The notes: a model not told the origin generated them from the letters alone. A DNA stretch of 64,000 nt from Glaciimonas sp. CA11.2 (GCF_034314045.1 NZ_JAVIWL010000001.1:2356001-2420000); one strand, 5' to 3'; positions 9,965 through 21,611 are shown, numbered from the stretch's first letter. Numbers and translations: made by a program.

Positions 9965-10909
9965 ATGGCGGCCATACAAATTACCAACGTCAAAAAACGT
10001 TACCAGTCATTGCAAGCATTGGATGATGTTTCTCTTACTATCGAAGAAGGGGAGTTCTTTGGGTTGCTTGGGCCTAACGGCGCAGGGAAGACGACTCTGA
10101 TTTCGATTATTGCCGGATTGAATCGGGCTGATACAGGTACCGTCAACATTCATGGTCACGACGTGATCAGTGATTTTCGGAACGCGCGTCGTAAGCTTGG
10201 CGTCGTACCGCAAGAATTAGTATTTGATCCATTTTTCACCGTACGTGAGACATTGCGTTTGCAATCCGGCTATTTCGGACTGAAAAATAATGATAAGTGG
10301 ATCGACGAGGTAATGGAAAATCTCGATCTGACCAGTAAAGCCGATGCCAATATGCGCACGCTATCTGGCGGTATGAAGCGTCGGGTTCTGGTGGCGCAAG
10401 CACTTGTGCATAAACCACCCGTGATAGTGCTCGATGAGCCGACAGCAGGTGTTGACGTTGAATTACGCCAGACTTTGTGGAAATTTATTTCCCAGTTGAA
10501 TCGCGACGGTCATACAGTGGTGTTGACCACGCATTACCTGGAAGAGGCGCAAGAACAGTGTAATCGCATCGCGATGTTGAAACGGGGCAAAGTAGTTGCT
10601 CTCGATACAACTGCTGGTTTATTAAAACGCATATCAGGTTCACAATTGATTGTGCATTTGCTCCCAGGTGTGTCATTGCCAGAGGCTTTGCATCCGCTAG
10701 TATTGCAAGCCGGTAGCCATGAAGCAGCGGGTAAGTTTGCCTTACGGGTTACCGCGTTTAACGAAGTCGAGCCGATTTTGGCGACCTTACGGACCGCTGG
10801 CGTCGTCATTGATGACATGTATTTGCAGCAGGCCGATTTGGAAGACGTGTTTTTGCAAATTATGGATGGTAAAAGCGTGGACGGAATAAACATGGGCGGT
10901 GCCCGATGA
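9965..10909 (+). CDS. ABC-2 type exporter, ATP-binding protein (YadG-like)
   Basis: ATPase of an export-type ABC transporter, 314 residues. Walker A GPNGAGKTT at 36-44, signature LSGGMKRR, Walker B VIVLDEPTAGVD, and H-loop TTHYLEEA are all intact. The C-terminal 80 residues form the accessory domain common to YadG/CcmA-like ATPases. The stop overlaps the permease start by 4 bp. This pair sits between mla and murA in several betaproteobacteria; its substrate is not known and cannot be read from the sequence. Confidence 0.9.
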   Translation: MAAIQITNVKKRYQSLQALDDVSLTIEEGEFFGLLGPNGAGKTTLISIIAGLNRADTGTVNIHGHDVISDFRNARRKLGVVPQELVFDPFFTVRETLRLQSGYFGLKNNDKWIDEVMENLDLTSKADANMRTLSGGMKRRVLVAQALVHKPPVIVLDEPTAGVDVELRQTLWKFISQLNRDGHTVVLTTHYLEEAQEQCNRIAMLKRGKVVALDTTAGLLKRISGSQLIVHLLPGVSLPEALHPLVLQAGSHEAAGKFALRVTAFNEVEPILATLRTAGVVIDDMYLQQADLEDVFLQIMDGKSVDGINMGGAR

Positions 10910-11661
10910 TTGGTTTTCAAACGTTATTTTATAAAGAAGTATTGCGGTTTTGGAAGGTCGCCACCCAGACTGTTGGCGCGCCGATTCTGACGGCAATGTT
11001 GTATTTGCTGATTTTTGGTCACGCTTTGAAGGGTCATGTTCAAGTGTATCCGGGCGTGGAATACACCGCGTTTCTGGTTCCTGGTCTAGTGATGATGAGT
11101 GTGTTGCAAAATGCATTTGCCAATACGTCGTCGTCTTTGGCGCAATCTAAAATGACTGGTAACCTGGTATTCGTCTTACTACCGCCGCTGTCACACTGGG
11201 AATTGTTCGGCGCTTATGTACTGGCCTCGGTTGTCCGCGGTGTCGTTGTCGGCGGCGGCGTCCTGCTGATTACGGGATTTTTTGTTGATTTATCGTTTGT
11301 TGCGCCGTGGTGGATCGTTATTTTTGCGGTATTGGGTGCAGGATTCTTAGGCACTATGGGTTTAATTGCAGGGATTTGGGCTGACAAATTCGATCAGTTG
11401 GCTGCGTTCCAAAATTTCCTGATTATGCCGGCAACATTTTTGGCTGGCGTATTTTATTCGATTCATTCGCTGCCGCCATTTTGGCAAGCGGTCTCCCATT
11501 TCAATCCTTTCTTTTACATGATTGACGGATTTCGTTATGGATTTTTTGGTCAGTCCGACGTTAATCCGTTTATTAGCCTCGCTATTATTTCGGTGTTCCT
11601 GTTGGTTCTGGCTACTATAGCGGTCCAGATGTTGAAGCAAGGGTATAAGTTACGCCACTAA
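10906..11661 (+). CDS. ABC-2 type exporter, permease (YadH-like)
   Basis: 251-residue ABC-2 membrane protein with about six hydrophobic segments. The family hallmark near the C-terminus is visible: FLAGVFYSIHSLPPFWQ followed by NPFFYMIDGFRYGFFG. It is translationally coupled (ATGA) to the ATPase upstream, so the two make one transporter. No terminator with a T-run follows; instead the duplicated palindromic region 11712-11955 begins within about 50 bp. Confidence 0.9.
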   Translation: MIGFQTLFYKEVLRFWKVATQTVGAPILTAMLYLLIFGHALKGHVQVYPGVEYTAFLVPGLVMMSVLQNAFANTSSSLAQSKMTGNLVFVLLPPLSHWELFGAYVLASVVRGVVVGGGVLLITGFFVDLSFVAPWWIVIFAVLGAGFLGTMGLIAGIWADKFDQLAAFQNFLIMPATFLAGVFYSIHSLPPFWQAVSHFNPFFYMIDGFRYGFFGQSDVNPFISLAIISVFLLVLATIAVQMLKQGYKLRH

Positions 11662-11715
11662 TTTTGGCTATCACGTCGGGCAACTGCCTTAAGCCACAAA
11701 TCTAAGCCATGACGT

Positions 11716-11751
11716 TCACTGCGTTAAGTCACTAGTGACTTAACGCAGTGA
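11716..11751. repeat. Perfect 36-bp palindrome
   Basis: The 36 bases centred between 11733 and 11734 read the same on both strands, with arms TCACTGCGTTAAGTCACT and its exact complement and no loop. The equivalent place in the second unit of the duplication (11838-11873) keeps only the outer ends (TCACTGA and TTCAGTGA). No T-run follows. It may be an operator, a cruciform or a transcript-end hairpin. Confidence 0.85.
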
Positions 11752-11916
11752 CACCGTTAAACTAGGGCAGTTTTGAATTAAGCTGGTTTTTAATGAGGTT
11801 CCTCGAACGAACTCATCAAACAGTTGCGCCACTCCGTTCACTGAGATCAATCACTACTGACTGAATTCAGTGACACCACCAAATTAATGCAGTTTTAAAT
11901 CAATCAGGTTCTAATT

Positions 11917-13442
<1,526 letters not shown>

Positions 13443-13513
13443 ATCGATTCATAAGCCGATACTCAAGCCGATTCTCAAGCCGAAATTCGGCTGAATGTGA
13501 CTGAAAGAAACAA

Positions 13514-14167
13514 ATGAGTCAAAAATTAACCCTGGCATTGTCCAAGGGGCGCATCTTCGAAGAAACCTTGCCATTGCTGGCGGCGGCTGGCATTGTCGTG
13601 ACGGAGAACCCGGAAACGTCGCGCAAGCTCATTTTGCCAACCAACGATCCATTGGTGAACGTTATCATTGTTCGTGCATCTGATGTCCCGACCTACGTTC
13701 AATACGGTGCTGCCGATTTTGGCGTGGCCGGTAAAGATGTTTTGCTTGAGCACGGCGGTGAGGGTCTTTACCAGCCGATCGATCTGAATATTGCTAAATG
13801 CCGAATGTCGGTTGCTGTATTTGCGGGTTTTGATTATGAAAAAGCGGTGCGCCAAGGTGCACGTCTGCGGGTTGCTACAAAGTATTTATTGACGGCCCGC
13901 GACCATTTTGCGGCCAAAGGTGTGCACGTTGACTTAATTAAATTGTACGGCTCGATGGAGTTGGCGCCGTTGGTCGGTTTGGCGGATGCGATTGTCGATT
14001 TGGTTAGTACCGGCAGCACATTACGCGCTAATCATCTGGTTGAGGTCGAGCATATTATGGACATTTCTTCGCGCCTGGTTGTCAATCAGGCGGCGTTGAA
14101 ATTGAAGCACAAGCAGCTTCAGCCAATTTTGGAAGCCATTGAGAAAGCATCAACCAGAGCACTTTAA
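13514..14167 (+). CDS. hisG: ATP phosphoribosyltransferase, short form
   Basis: First step of histidine synthesis, joining ATP and PRPP. At 217 residues it is the short form, which lacks the C-terminal regulatory domain and in known cases needs HisZ for activity and histidine feedback; hisZ is not in this window. Motifs: [16 protein letters not shown], the [19 protein letters not shown] segment, and [18 protein letters not shown], which binds the PRPP phosphate. hisD follows after 21 bp. Confidence 0.96.
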   Translation: MSQKLTLALSKGRIFEETLPLLAAAGIVVTENPETSRKLILPTNDPLVNVIIVRASDVPTYVQYGAADFGVAGKDVLLEHGGEGLYQPIDLNIAKCRMSVAVFAGFDYEKAVRQGARLRVATKYLLTARDHFAAKGVHVDLIKLYGSMELAPLVGLADAIVDLVSTGSTLRANHLVEVEHIMDISSRLVVNQAALKLKHKQLQPILEAIEKASTRAL

Positions 14168-14188
14168 GAAACTATCGCGAACACAATC

Positions 14189-15514
14189 ATGACCCTAAAA
14201 ATCAGAAAACTGAATGCTAACGATGTTGATTTTCAAGCCCAGCTTTCGGCTCTGCTGGCATTTGACGCGACTGAAGATGATGCCATTGACCAGTCGGCTG
14301 CGCAGATTCTGGCCGATGTAAAGGTACGTGGTGATGCGGCAGTTTTAGACTATACCAAGCGGTTTGATCGATTGGATGCGCAGACCGTCTCAGCGTTGGA
14401 AATTGGTCAGGATGAATTGCAGGCTGCGTTGATGCAATTGACACCGGAACGTCGTGTTGCATTGCAAACCGCTGCAGACCGCGTGCGCGCGTATCACGAA
14501 CGTCAAAAGCAAGAATGCGGATCAGATGGCTTTAGCTACACCGAAGCAGACGGAACCGTTTTGGGTCAAAAAGTCACACCGCTGGATCGCGTCGGTATCT
14601 ACGTGCCGGGCGGCAAGGCCGCCTATCCGTCGTCGGTCCTGATGAACGCGATTCCCGCCAAGGTCGCTGGCGTCCAGGAAATCATCATGGTCGTGCCAAC
14701 GCCCGATGGTGTTAAAAATGAACTGGTGCTCGCCGCTGCTGCAATCGCAGGCGTTGATCGGGTTTTTACCATTGGTGGTGCGCAAGCTGTCGGTGCATTG
14801 GCCTACGGCACGGCAACTATCCCGCCGGTCGATAAGATCGTCGGACCGGGAAATGCCTATGTCGCGGCTGCCAAACGTCGCGTGTTTGGAACCGTCGGCA
14901 TCGATATGATCGCCGGACCTTCAGAAATTTTAGTGATTTGCGATGGAACGACCGATCCGGACTGGATCGCGATGGACCTGTTTTCGCAAGCGGAACATGA
15001 TGAGTTGGCACAGTCGATTTTGTTGTGTCCTGACCCAAATTACCTCGATAAGGTCGAAGCCAGCATAAATCGCCTGTTGGCGGATATGCCGAGACACGAC
15101 ATCATTCGCACGTCGCTGACCAATCGCGGCGCGCTGATTACTGTGCGTGACATGGAACACGCGTGTGAGATCGCCAATCTGATCGCAGCTGAGCATCTGG
15201 AGATTTCAGCCGCAGATCCGCAACAATGGGCCGATCAGATTCGTCACGCAGGTGCGATGTTTCTGGGGCGTTTCTCGTCCGAGGCTTTGGGCGATTATTG
15301 TGCGGGTCCAAATCACGTGTTGCCAACCTCGCGTACTGCCCGGTTTTCATCGCCGCTCGGTGTCTACGACTTTCAAAAGCGCTCAAGCATGATCCATATC
15401 AGCGAAGCCGGCGCACAAACGCTGGGCAAGATCGCAGCCGAACTCGCTTATGGCGAAGGTTTGCAAGCACATGCGCGCTCAGCCGAGTATCGCCTGAAAG
15501 ACAGCGCTAAATGA
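14189..15514 (+). CDS. hisD: Histidinol dehydrogenase
   Basis: Zinc enzyme that oxidises L-histidinol to L-histidine in two NAD-dependent steps. 441 residues. Signature segments: [46 protein letters not shown], and the [11 protein letters not shown] region; zinc ligands lie in QAEHDE. The C-terminal part retains [20 protein letters not shown]. It is followed 28 bp later by a DNA methyltransferase instead of hisC, the usual next gene in Burkholderiales. Confidence 0.97.
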   Translation: MTLKIRKLNANDVDFQAQLSALLAFDATEDDAIDQSAAQILADVKVRGDAAVLDYTKRFDRLDAQTVSALEIGQDELQAALMQLTPERRVALQTAADRVRAYHERQKQECGSDGFSYTEADGTVLGQKVTPLDRVGIYVPGGKAAYPSSVLMNAIPAKVAGVQEIIMVVPTPDGVKNELVLAAAAIAGVDRVFTIGGAQAVGALAYGTATIPPVDKIVGPGNAYVAAAKRRVFGTVGIDMIAGPSEILVICDGTTDPDWIAMDLFSQAEHDELAQSILLCPDPNYLDKVEASINRLLADMPRHDIIRTSLTNRGALITVRDMEHACEIANLIAAEHLEISAADPQQWADQIRHAGAMFLGRFSSEALGDYCAGPNHVLPTSRTARFSSPLGVYDFQKRSSMIHISEAGAQTLGKIAAELAYGEGLQAHARSAEYRLKDSAK

Positions 15515-15542
15515 TCGTGCAGATGACTACGCCGCGGTTGAA

Positions 15543-16328
15543 ATGCTGAGCTGGCAAAACAAAATTTATGGCGAGGATGCCTTACAAGGCATGGCCCGTA
15601 TCCCGGATGGCTCGGTTGATTTGTTGCTCGCGGACCCGCCATACGGTCTGGGCAAGGATTATGGCAATGATTCCGACAAACTGGATACCGCTGCTTATTT
15701 GCGCTGGACTGAAGAATGGATCGATGCGGCGCTACCGAAGCTGAAGCCAAATGGCAGCCTTTATATTTTTCTTACGTGGCGATACTCGCCAGAAATATTC
15801 GTGATGCTGAAGCAGCGCATGACGATGCTCAATGAGATTATTTGGGACCGCCGCGTGCCTTCCATGGGCGGCGGCACTCGACGTTACTCTTCGGTACATG
15901 ACACCATTGGTTTTTTTGTACGCGGCAAGGATCATTATTTCGATCTTGATGCGATCCGGATTCCTTACGATGTCGAAACCAAGAAAGCCCGTTCGCGATC
16001 CATATTCGTTGGGGCAAAATGGCTGGAATTGGGCTATAACCCGAAGGACGTATGGAGCGTATCGCGGTTGCATCGTGAACATCGTGAACGCGAAGATCAC
16101 CCCACGCAAAAACCATTAGAAATCGTCGAACGTATGATCAAAGCATCCTGCCCGCCTGGAGGAGTCGTATTTGATCCGTTTATGGGGAGCGGCACGACAG
16201 CCGTTGCAGCCCGACGTTGCGGTCGAAACTTCGTGGGATTTGAATTAAATCCCGACTATTGTGCGTTGATCGAGCAGCGCTTAGCCCAGCTCGACGGTGA
16301 AAAATCATTTGACCCGGCGCCAGTCTGA
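15543..16328 (+). CDS. Site-specific DNA methyltransferase, beta class, without partner nuclease
   Basis: 261-residue S-adenosylmethionine-dependent DNA methyltransferase. The catalytic motif ADPPYG (Asp31-Tyr34) comes first, a variable middle with WDRRVPSMGGG follows, then HPTQKP (186-191) and the AdoMet-binding motif DPFMGSGTT (211-219). That order is the beta class, as in CcrM, M.HinfI and YhdJ. DPPY points to adenine N6, though some N4-cytosine enzymes use similar motifs. It lacks the C-terminal extension of CcrM. No restriction endonuclease is nearby, so it looks like an orphan modifier. An earlier ATG at 15511 hits a stop within 13 codons. Target sequence cannot be read from the protein. 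Confidence 0.92.
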   Translation: MLSWQNKIYGEDALQGMARIPDGSVDLLLADPPYGLGKDYGNDSDKLDTAAYLRWTEEWIDAALPKLKPNGSLYIFLTWRYSPEIFVMLKQRMTMLNEIIWDRRVPSMGGGTRRYSSVHDTIGFFVRGKDHYFDLDAIRIPYDVETKKARSRSIFVGAKWLELGYNPKDVWSVSRLHREHREREDHPTQKPLEIVERMIKASCPPGGVVFDPFMGSGTTAVAARRCGRNFVGFELNPDYCALIEQRLAQLDGEKSFDPAPV

Positions 16329-16621
16329 GATTGCTCCGTTTCATTAAGGATGCGTTAACGAAGGCGGTGTTTCGGGATAATCAGTCGTCATTGAAAACTT
16401 GGGCTGAAATACCGGTAAAATGGGGCGCAACCTCCGAATCGGGAAATTGGCCTGGATGCACCTGTTCAAGGACCTAATTTAAGGGCTTGGCGCAAGGACC
16501 CAATTCAACGTATACGCTTGTAATGTATCTGTGAGATGTATTTGTAACATGTATCTTGTAACTCCCTATTCTTGATGCCCCGAACAGGGGTCTTTTATCG
16601 TCACTTTGGTCCAATCTGAAC

Positions 16622-17218
16622 ATGTCTACCGCCCGTACTGCAGCGATTACCCGCAACACCAATGAGACGCAAATTCGCGTCGCTATCAATCTTGATGGTA
16701 CCGGTCAGCAAAAGCTGAATACCGGTGTACCTTTTCTCGACCATATGCTGGATCAAATTGTGCGTCATGGTCTGATTGATATTGAAGTCGAGGCGGTTGG
16801 CGACTTGCATATTGATAATCATCATACGGTAGAGGATGTCGGTATTACGTTAGGACAAGCGTTTGCCCAGGCGATAGGCGATAAGAAGGGTATCCGACGC
16901 TATGGTCACGCGTATGTGCCGCTGGACGAAGCGCTGTCGCGCGTAGTGATTGATTTCTCCGGTCGTCCGGGCTTGGAGTTTCACGTGCCGTTCAAACGTG
17001 CCATGATTGGATCGTTTGATGTTGATCTGACCCACGAATTTTTCCAAGGCTTCGTCAATCATGCGTTGGTTTCGTTGCATATTGATAATCTGCGTGGCGA
17101 TAACGCACACCATCAATGCGAAACAGTGTTCAAGGCTTTCGGTCGTGCCTTACGCATGGCAACTGAACTTGATCCACGCTCGGCTGGCACTATTCCATCG
17201 ACCAAGGGCAGTCTTTAA
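16622..17218 (+). CDS. hisB: Imidazoleglycerol-phosphate dehydratase
   Basis: Dehydrates imidazole glycerol phosphate to imidazole acetol phosphate. 198 residues, so this is the monofunctional form, without the histidinol-phosphatase domain of E. coli HisB. Manganese-binding histidine motifs are intact: [32 protein letters not shown] and [14 protein letters not shown]. The 293-bp region upstream holds degenerate ATGTATCTG-like repeats (16522-16560) and probably its own promoter, since the methyltransferase gene interrupts the cluster. Confidence 0.97.
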   Translation: MSTARTAAITRNTNETQIRVAINLDGTGQQKLNTGVPFLDHMLDQIVRHGLIDIEVEAVGDLHIDNHHTVEDVGITLGQAFAQAIGDKKGIRRYGHAYVPLDEALSRVVIDFSGRPGLEFHVPFKRAMIGSFDVDLTHEFFQGFVNHALVSLHIDNLRGDNAHHQCETVFKAFGRALRMATELDPRSAGTIPSTKGSL

Positions 17219-17465
17219 ACTGAAGACCGTGAATAGGCGCGGCACCGGTGCAGGTTAATCTGCAATGTTGCCAAATGTCTCATAAGTGCAAGGCACGGTA
17301 GGTTGTCTTTGTGTCAAGTTATACTGCGTTTGAGATTGTTATTCGGCTGATTCTCTTGATTCCGTTATCGAAATCAAGATGCCTTAACAGATTACAATTG
17401 TCAGATATCGTGTGACGTCAAGCCTGACCGTGAATCGCATTTCCCGTCCGAATTTACTTTTTATT

Positions 17466-18104
17466 ATGAAAAAAATTGTTATAGTTGATTATGGCGTCGG
17501 CAATTTGCGCTCGGTAGCGCAGGCCTTGCGTCAGGTAGCGCCAGAGGCTGACGTGCGTATTTCAGGTGATGTCGCCGAGATTCAGTCGGCTGACCGCATC
17601 GTATTACCGGGTCAGGGAGCAATGCCGGATTGCATGCGCAGCTTGCGTGATTCTGGTGTGCAAGAGGCAGTACTCGTAGCGGCACGCAATAAACCGTTGT
17701 TGGGCGTATGCATTGGCGAGCAGATGTTGTTTGACTGGAGCGACGAGGGCGATACGCCAGGTCTGGGTTTGTTGCCGGGCAAAGTGGTGCGTTTCCAACT
17801 CGACGAACAGTTGCAGGAAGATGGTTCGCGTTTTAAGGTCCCCCAAATGGGATGGAATCGGGTTCATCAGTCACGCTCTCATCCACTATGGCAGGACGTT
17901 GCTGACGACGCGTATTTCTATTTCGTTCATAGTTATTATGCGGTTCCGGCAGATCCTGCTCACACTGTCGGCGAGACCAATTATGGTGCGCCATTCAGTT
18001 GTGCGGTCGCACGTGATAATATTTTCGCGACGCAGTTCCACCCGGAGAAAAGTGCCTCTGCGGGTCTGCAGCTTTACAAGAACTTCGTCCACTGGAACCC
18101 CTGA
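17466..18104 (+). CDS. hisH: Imidazole glycerol phosphate synthase, glutaminase subunit
   Basis: Class I glutaminase that feeds ammonia to HisF. 212 residues from ATG 17466, chosen because [13 protein letters not shown] is the family N-terminus; an in-frame ATG at 17412 would add 18 unlikely residues. The nucleophile is Cys82 in [10 protein letters not shown], and the His-Glu pair lies in FHPEKS. The oxyanion strand reads PGQGAMPDC. It is separated from hisB by 247 bp, where marC is often found in relatives but is absent here. Confidence 0.96.
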   Translation: MKKIVIVDYGVGNLRSVAQALRQVAPEADVRISGDVAEIQSADRIVLPGQGAMPDCMRSLRDSGVQEAVLVAARNKPLLGVCIGEQMLFDWSDEGDTPGLGLLPGKVVRFQLDEQLQEDGSRFKVPQMGWNRVHQSRSHPLWQDVADDAYFYFVHSYYAVPADPAHTVGETNYGAPFSCAVARDNIFATQFHPEKSASAGLQLYKNFVHWNP

Positions 18105-18262
18105 TTGCGTGATGGTAGCTGGCTAGCCGGTTCGGGTGTTTGGCTGATTTAGCGCCCTCTTGATTGGCTTGTTCAGTTTTTAGTGCGTAATATGCAGCGC
18201 TTATATCGGTTTCATATTTATTTTTACGTTTATTTTTTTAACCTACTTCTCAAATTGTAGCC

Positions 18263-19078
18263 ATGCTGCTGATACCTGCAATCGACCTGAAAGACGGTCA
18301 CTGTGTTCGCCTGAAACAAGGTGACATGAACCAAGCCACTGTATTTTCCGATGATCCGGGCAAAATGGCGCTGCATTGGCTAGAGCAAGGCGCACGTCGT
18401 CTGCATCTGGTTGATTTGAATGGCGCTTTTGCTGGCAAACCGAAAAATGAGTCAGCCGTTAAATCCATCATCAAATCAGTTCGCGAGTTTGCATTAGCGC
18501 ACGGCATTGATGAAATTCCGGTGCAATTGGGCGGCGGTATTCGTGATCTCGACACAATTGAACGTTATCTGGACGATGGATTGAGCTACATCATCATTGG
18601 CACTGCTGCGGTGAAGAATCCTGGCTTTTTACACGATGCCTGTAGCGCTTTTCCAGGACAAATCATTGTCGGCCTTGATGCGCGGGATGGCAAAGTGGCG
18701 ACCGATGGCTGGAGCAAACTGTCGGGCCATGAAGTCATCGATCTGGCGAAAAAATTCGAAGATTACGGTTGCAACTCGATCATCTATACCGATATTGGTC
18801 GCGATGGCATGATGGGCGGCGTAAATATTGAGGCAACAGTCAAACTGGCCCAAAGTATGTCGATTCCTGTTATTGCCTCGGGCGGCGTCCACAATATTGA
18901 TGACGTTGAGGCTTTGTGTGCGGTGCAAGACGAAGGGATTGAAGGCGTTATCTGCGGTCGGTCAATTTATGAAGGCACACTCGATTTGCGCAGCGCGCAA
19001 GAGCGTGCTGACGAACTGACGGAGTCAGCTGACGCGGAAGATGATTTGTCGGAGCAGCCGGACGCTGATCAATCATGA
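18263..19078 (+). CDS. hisA: 1-(5-phosphoribosyl)-5-[(5-phosphoribosylamino)methylideneamino]imidazole-4-carboxamide isomerase
   Basis: ProFAR isomerase, a TIM barrel performing an Amadori rearrangement. 271 residues against about 245 in the family. The catalytic Asp residues lie in [13 protein letters not shown] and [12 protein letters not shown], and phosphate-binding glycines in LGGGIRD and ASGGVHN. The extra length is an acidic C-terminal tail (about the last 22 residues, rich in Asp and Glu), which also carries the overlap with hisF (ATGA). The tail is a small peculiarity, not a known domain. Confidence 0.96.
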   Translation: MLLIPAIDLKDGHCVRLKQGDMNQATVFSDDPGKMALHWLEQGARRLHLVDLNGAFAGKPKNESAVKSIIKSVREFALAHGIDEIPVQLGGGIRDLDTIERYLDDGLSYIIIGTAAVKNPGFLHDACSAFPGQIIVGLDARDGKVATDGWSKLSGHEVIDLAKKFEDYGCNSIIYTDIGRDGMMGGVNIEATVKLAQSMSIPVIASGGVHNIDDVEALCAVQDEGIEGVICGRSIYEGTLDLRSAQERADELTESADAEDDLSEQPDADQS

Positions 19079-19839
19079 CACTCGCCAAGCGTATCATTCC
19101 TTGCCTGGATGTGACCAATGGTCGCGTTGTGAAGGGCGTTAATTTTACCGAGCTGCGCGATGCTGGGGACCCGGTCGAAATTGCGCGTCGTTATGATGAG
19201 CAGGGCGCGGACGAGCTCACTTTCCTTGATATTACGGCTTCTTCGGACAACCGCGATCTGATTCTTGACATCATCGAAGCGGTAGCCTCGCAGGTATTTA
19301 TTCCATTAACAGTCGGCGGCGGTGTACGTGTTGTTTCCGATGTCCGCCGTTTGTTAAACGCGGGTGCTGACAAGGTCAGCATTAACACTTCTGCCGTCAC
19401 TAATCCGCAATTAGTCGCAGACGCGGCCAGCAAATACGGTTCGCAATGTATTGTCGTCGCCATCGATGCCAAACAAACGGCACCCGGAAAATGGGAAGTC
19501 TTTACGCACGGCGGTCGCACCGCGACTGGGCTGGATGCGATTGAGTGGGCGCAAAAGATGGAGCTACTTGGTGCCGGTGAAATTTTGTTGACCAGCATGG
19601 ATCGTGATGGCACCAAGGCTGGATTCGATCTGGCGCTGACGAGTAGCGTCTCTAACGCGGTGAGAATTCCGGTGATTGCTTCCGGTGGCGTCGGTGGTTT
19701 GCAGGATCTGGCTGATGGTATCAAAATTGGTCGTGCGGATGCAGTATTGGCGGCGAGTATCTTCCATTATGGGCAACATACGGTACAAGAAGCCAAACGT
19801 TTTATGGCTGCACAACAAATTCCGATGAGGCTGGCATGA
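19075..19839 (+). CDS. hisF: Imidazole glycerol phosphate synthase, cyclase subunit
   Basis: Uses ammonia from HisH to close the imidazole ring, releasing AICAR. 254 residues, the usual size. Catalytic Asp residues are in [17 protein letters not shown] and [15 protein letters not shown]; phosphate-binding loops are TVGGGVR and ASGGVGG. Its start overlaps hisA and its stop overlaps hisI by 4 bp each, so hisA-hisF-hisI are translationally coupled. Confidence 0.97.
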   Translation: MTLAKRIIPCLDVTNGRVVKGVNFTELRDAGDPVEIARRYDEQGADELTFLDITASSDNRDLILDIIEAVASQVFIPLTVGGGVRVVSDVRRLLNAGADKVSINTSAVTNPQLVADAASKYGSQCIVVAIDAKQTAPGKWEVFTHGGRTATGLDAIEWAQKMELLGAGEILLTSMDRDGTKAGFDLALTSSVSNAVRIPVIASGGVGGLQDLADGIKIGRADAVLAASIFHYGQHTVQEAKRFMAAQQIPMRLA

Positions 19840-20234
19840 GTGTGACCTGGTTAAATAAAGTGAGATGGGATGAGCACGGTTTAGTGCCGGTCATCGCGCA
19901 AGAAGTCGGATCTGGCGATGTGTTGATGTTTGCCTGGATGAATCGTGATGCACTCGCAAAAACGGTTGCTCTGGGTGAGGCGGTGTATTGGAGCCGTTCG
20001 CGCAAGAAGCTTTGGCATAAAGGTGAAGAATCTGGTCACGTGCAAAAAGTGCATGAAATCCGCCTGGATTGTGATGAAGATGTCGTGCTGTTAAGAGTTG
20101 AGCAAGCCGGTGACATCGCATGTCATACGGGGCGCCACTCTTGTTTCTTCCAAAAGTTTGAAGGTTCGGAAAAATCAGGTCTCTGGAATGCCGTAGAGCC
20201 AGTCCTGAAAGATCCGAAGATAATGTATAAATGA
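19836..20234 (+). CDS. hisI: Phosphoribosyl-AMP cyclohydrolase
   Basis: Zinc enzyme that opens the adenine ring of phosphoribosyl-AMP. 132 residues; a separate protein from HisE, as in most betaproteobacteria, not the HisIE fusion of E. coli. Metal-binding residues are in [10 protein letters not shown] and [11 protein letters not shown], and [18 protein letters not shown] is the family signature. hisE follows after 16 bp. Confidence 0.96.
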   Translation: MSVTWLNKVRWDEHGLVPVIAQEVGSGDVLMFAWMNRDALAKTVALGEAVYWSRSRKKLWHKGEESGHVQKVHEIRLDCDEDVVLLRVEQAGDIACHTGRHSCFFQKFEGSEKSGLWNAVEPVLKDPKIMYK

Positions 20235-20250
20235 ATAATGAGTCTGCATC

Positions 20251-20652
20251 ATGAGTGAAACGTTACGGCGGTTGTCCGAAATTATCGAGTCGCGCAAGTT
20301 AATCAATGGCGGAGACCCGGAAAAATCGTATGTTGCCCGTTTGTTTTCGAAGGGCGACGATGCGATTTTGAAAAAAATCGGTGAAGAAGCGACCGAAACC
20401 GTGATGGCGGCCAAGGATGCGCGGGTCGATGGCGATAAATCACATGTGCTATATGAATGTGCCGACCTTTGGTTTCATTCGATGATCATGTTGGCGCAAT
20501 TCGATTTAACGCCGCAGGATGTATTGGACGAGCTGGCGCGCCGCGAGGGTTTGTCCGGTATTGAAGAAAAAGCGAATCGCAAGCTGATTGCACGCGAAAA
20601 AGAAGAATTACAAGAAATTCCGGTTGTACAAGCAGTGCAAAACAAACAATAA
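20251..20652 (+). CDS. hisE: Phosphoribosyl-ATP pyrophosphatase
   Basis: Hydrolyses phosphoribosyl-ATP to phosphoribosyl-AMP and pyrophosphate, the second pathway step. 133 residues, slightly long because of a charged C-terminal tail rich in Glu and Gln. The MazG-like helical core shows [16 protein letters not shown] and [13 protein letters not shown], the acidic residues that bind magnesium. It is the last his gene of the cluster; no clear terminator separates it from hinT. Confidence 0.95.
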   Translation: MSETLRRLSEIIESRKLINGGDPEKSYVARLFSKGDDAILKKIGEEATETVMAAKDARVDGDKSHVLYECADLWFHSMIMLAQFDLTPQDVLDELARREGLSGIEEKANRKLIAREKEELQEIPVVQAVQNKQ

Positions 20653-20744
20653 CGCGTGACAAAAAATTGCATCGTTAAAATCTGAGTTTTTGCGCCGTAG
20701 CAAAACTAATACCACTATGGCGCTATCAATCCGTGGAGATGAAT

Positions 20745-21116
20745 TTGGACAACTGTATTTTTTGCAAGATCGCTTCTAAACAGATATCATCCAATCTCAT
20801 TTACGAAGATGACGATGTAGTGGCTTTTCATGATCACAACCCGGCCGCACCGGTTCATTTTTTGATTATTCCAAAGCAACACATTTCTACTCTTGCAGAT
20901 TGTAGCGAGCAACATGCAGCGTTGCTAGGTAAAATGATGTTATTAGTTCCGCGTCTGGCCGAAGAGCAGGGTTGCGGCTACAAAATCGATGCGGAAGGCC
21001 AGTCAAGCGGCGGCTTCAAGACTTTATTCAATACCGGTCCAGATGGCGGTCAAGAGGTATACCATTTGCATGTGCACGTTATCGGTGGGCCACGTCCCTG
21101 GAAGGGGCAACATTGA
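20745..21116 (+). CDS. hinT: Histidine-triad nucleotide-binding protein (HinT)
   Basis: Small HIT-family purine nucleoside phosphoramidase. The histidine triad HLHVHVIGG closes the protein. The start is ambiguous. TTG 20745 gives MDNCIFCKI, the common N-terminus, and has GGAG six bases upstream. ATG 20739 lies directly against that GGAG, and GTG 20733 is further upstream in the same frame. I prefer TTG (123 residues). hinT next to the his and tat genes is a common betaproteobacterial order. Confidence 0.88.
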   Translation: MDNCIFCKIASKQISSNLIYEDDDVVAFHDHNPAAPVHFLIIPKQHISTLADCSEQHAALLGKMMLLVPRLAEEQGCGYKIDAEGQSSGGFKTLFNTGPDGGQEVYHLHVHVIGGPRPWKGQH

Positions 21117-21324
21117 GGTGTAGCTGAACTGAAAGCTGAGCCTTTAGGCAAGTTCTAAAGGCGTCATCAACTGTCTTATGATGGCGGCGCAAGATTGCAG
21201 GACCGAATTTAGTAATTAAAATTTGTATGTGTACAAGTAAATAAGCACACAGTCCTGCCAGACTATTACTGTCTGGCACTGTGGTCATAGCGTTCCGGAC
21301 ATCATCGTTCGGCAAGGAGATAGT

Positions 21325-21543
21325 ATGGGTTCGTTCAGTATTTGGCACTGGTTAATAGTGCTGGTTATCGTGATGTTGGTATTCGGTACCAAAAAAATTG
21401 GCAATATGGGCGCTGATCTTGGAAAAGCCGTTAAAGGCTTTAAAGACGGTGTTAAAGGCGAAGAAGAGAAAGAAGCCGAAGCGCAAGCAGTCAAACCGAC
21501 CATTGACGTTGCAGCCAAAGAACAGGATAAAACCGGCCGTTGA
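21325..21543 (+). CDS. tatA: Sec-independent translocase subunit TatA
   Basis: 72 residues. One N-terminal transmembrane helix (about 5-21), then the hinge [23 protein letters not shown] amphipathic helix and a charged tail. TatA polymerises to form the route by which folded twin-arginine proteins cross the inner membrane. A good AAGGAG ribosome site precedes the ATG. First of tatABC. Confidence 0.95.
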   Translation: MGSFSIWHWLIVLVIVMLVFGTKKIGNMGADLGKAVKGFKDGVKGEEEKEAEAQAVKPTIDVAAKEQDKTGR

Positions 21544-21611
21544 TTGAATGACTCCGGCATAGTGTTGTTTTGCCGGAGTTATGCACATTCAGCGTTTGCC
21601 GCAATCACCTC

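Noticed and set aside
11716..11751. Reading the 36-bp palindrome as a Rho-independent terminator of the ABC-2 permease gene
   Set aside because: No T-run follows on either strand and there is no loop; the duplicated context suggests something else.
15543..16328. A restriction-modification system
   Set aside because: Only the methyltransferase is present; flanking genes are histidine biosynthesis and no nuclease-like frame lies nearby.
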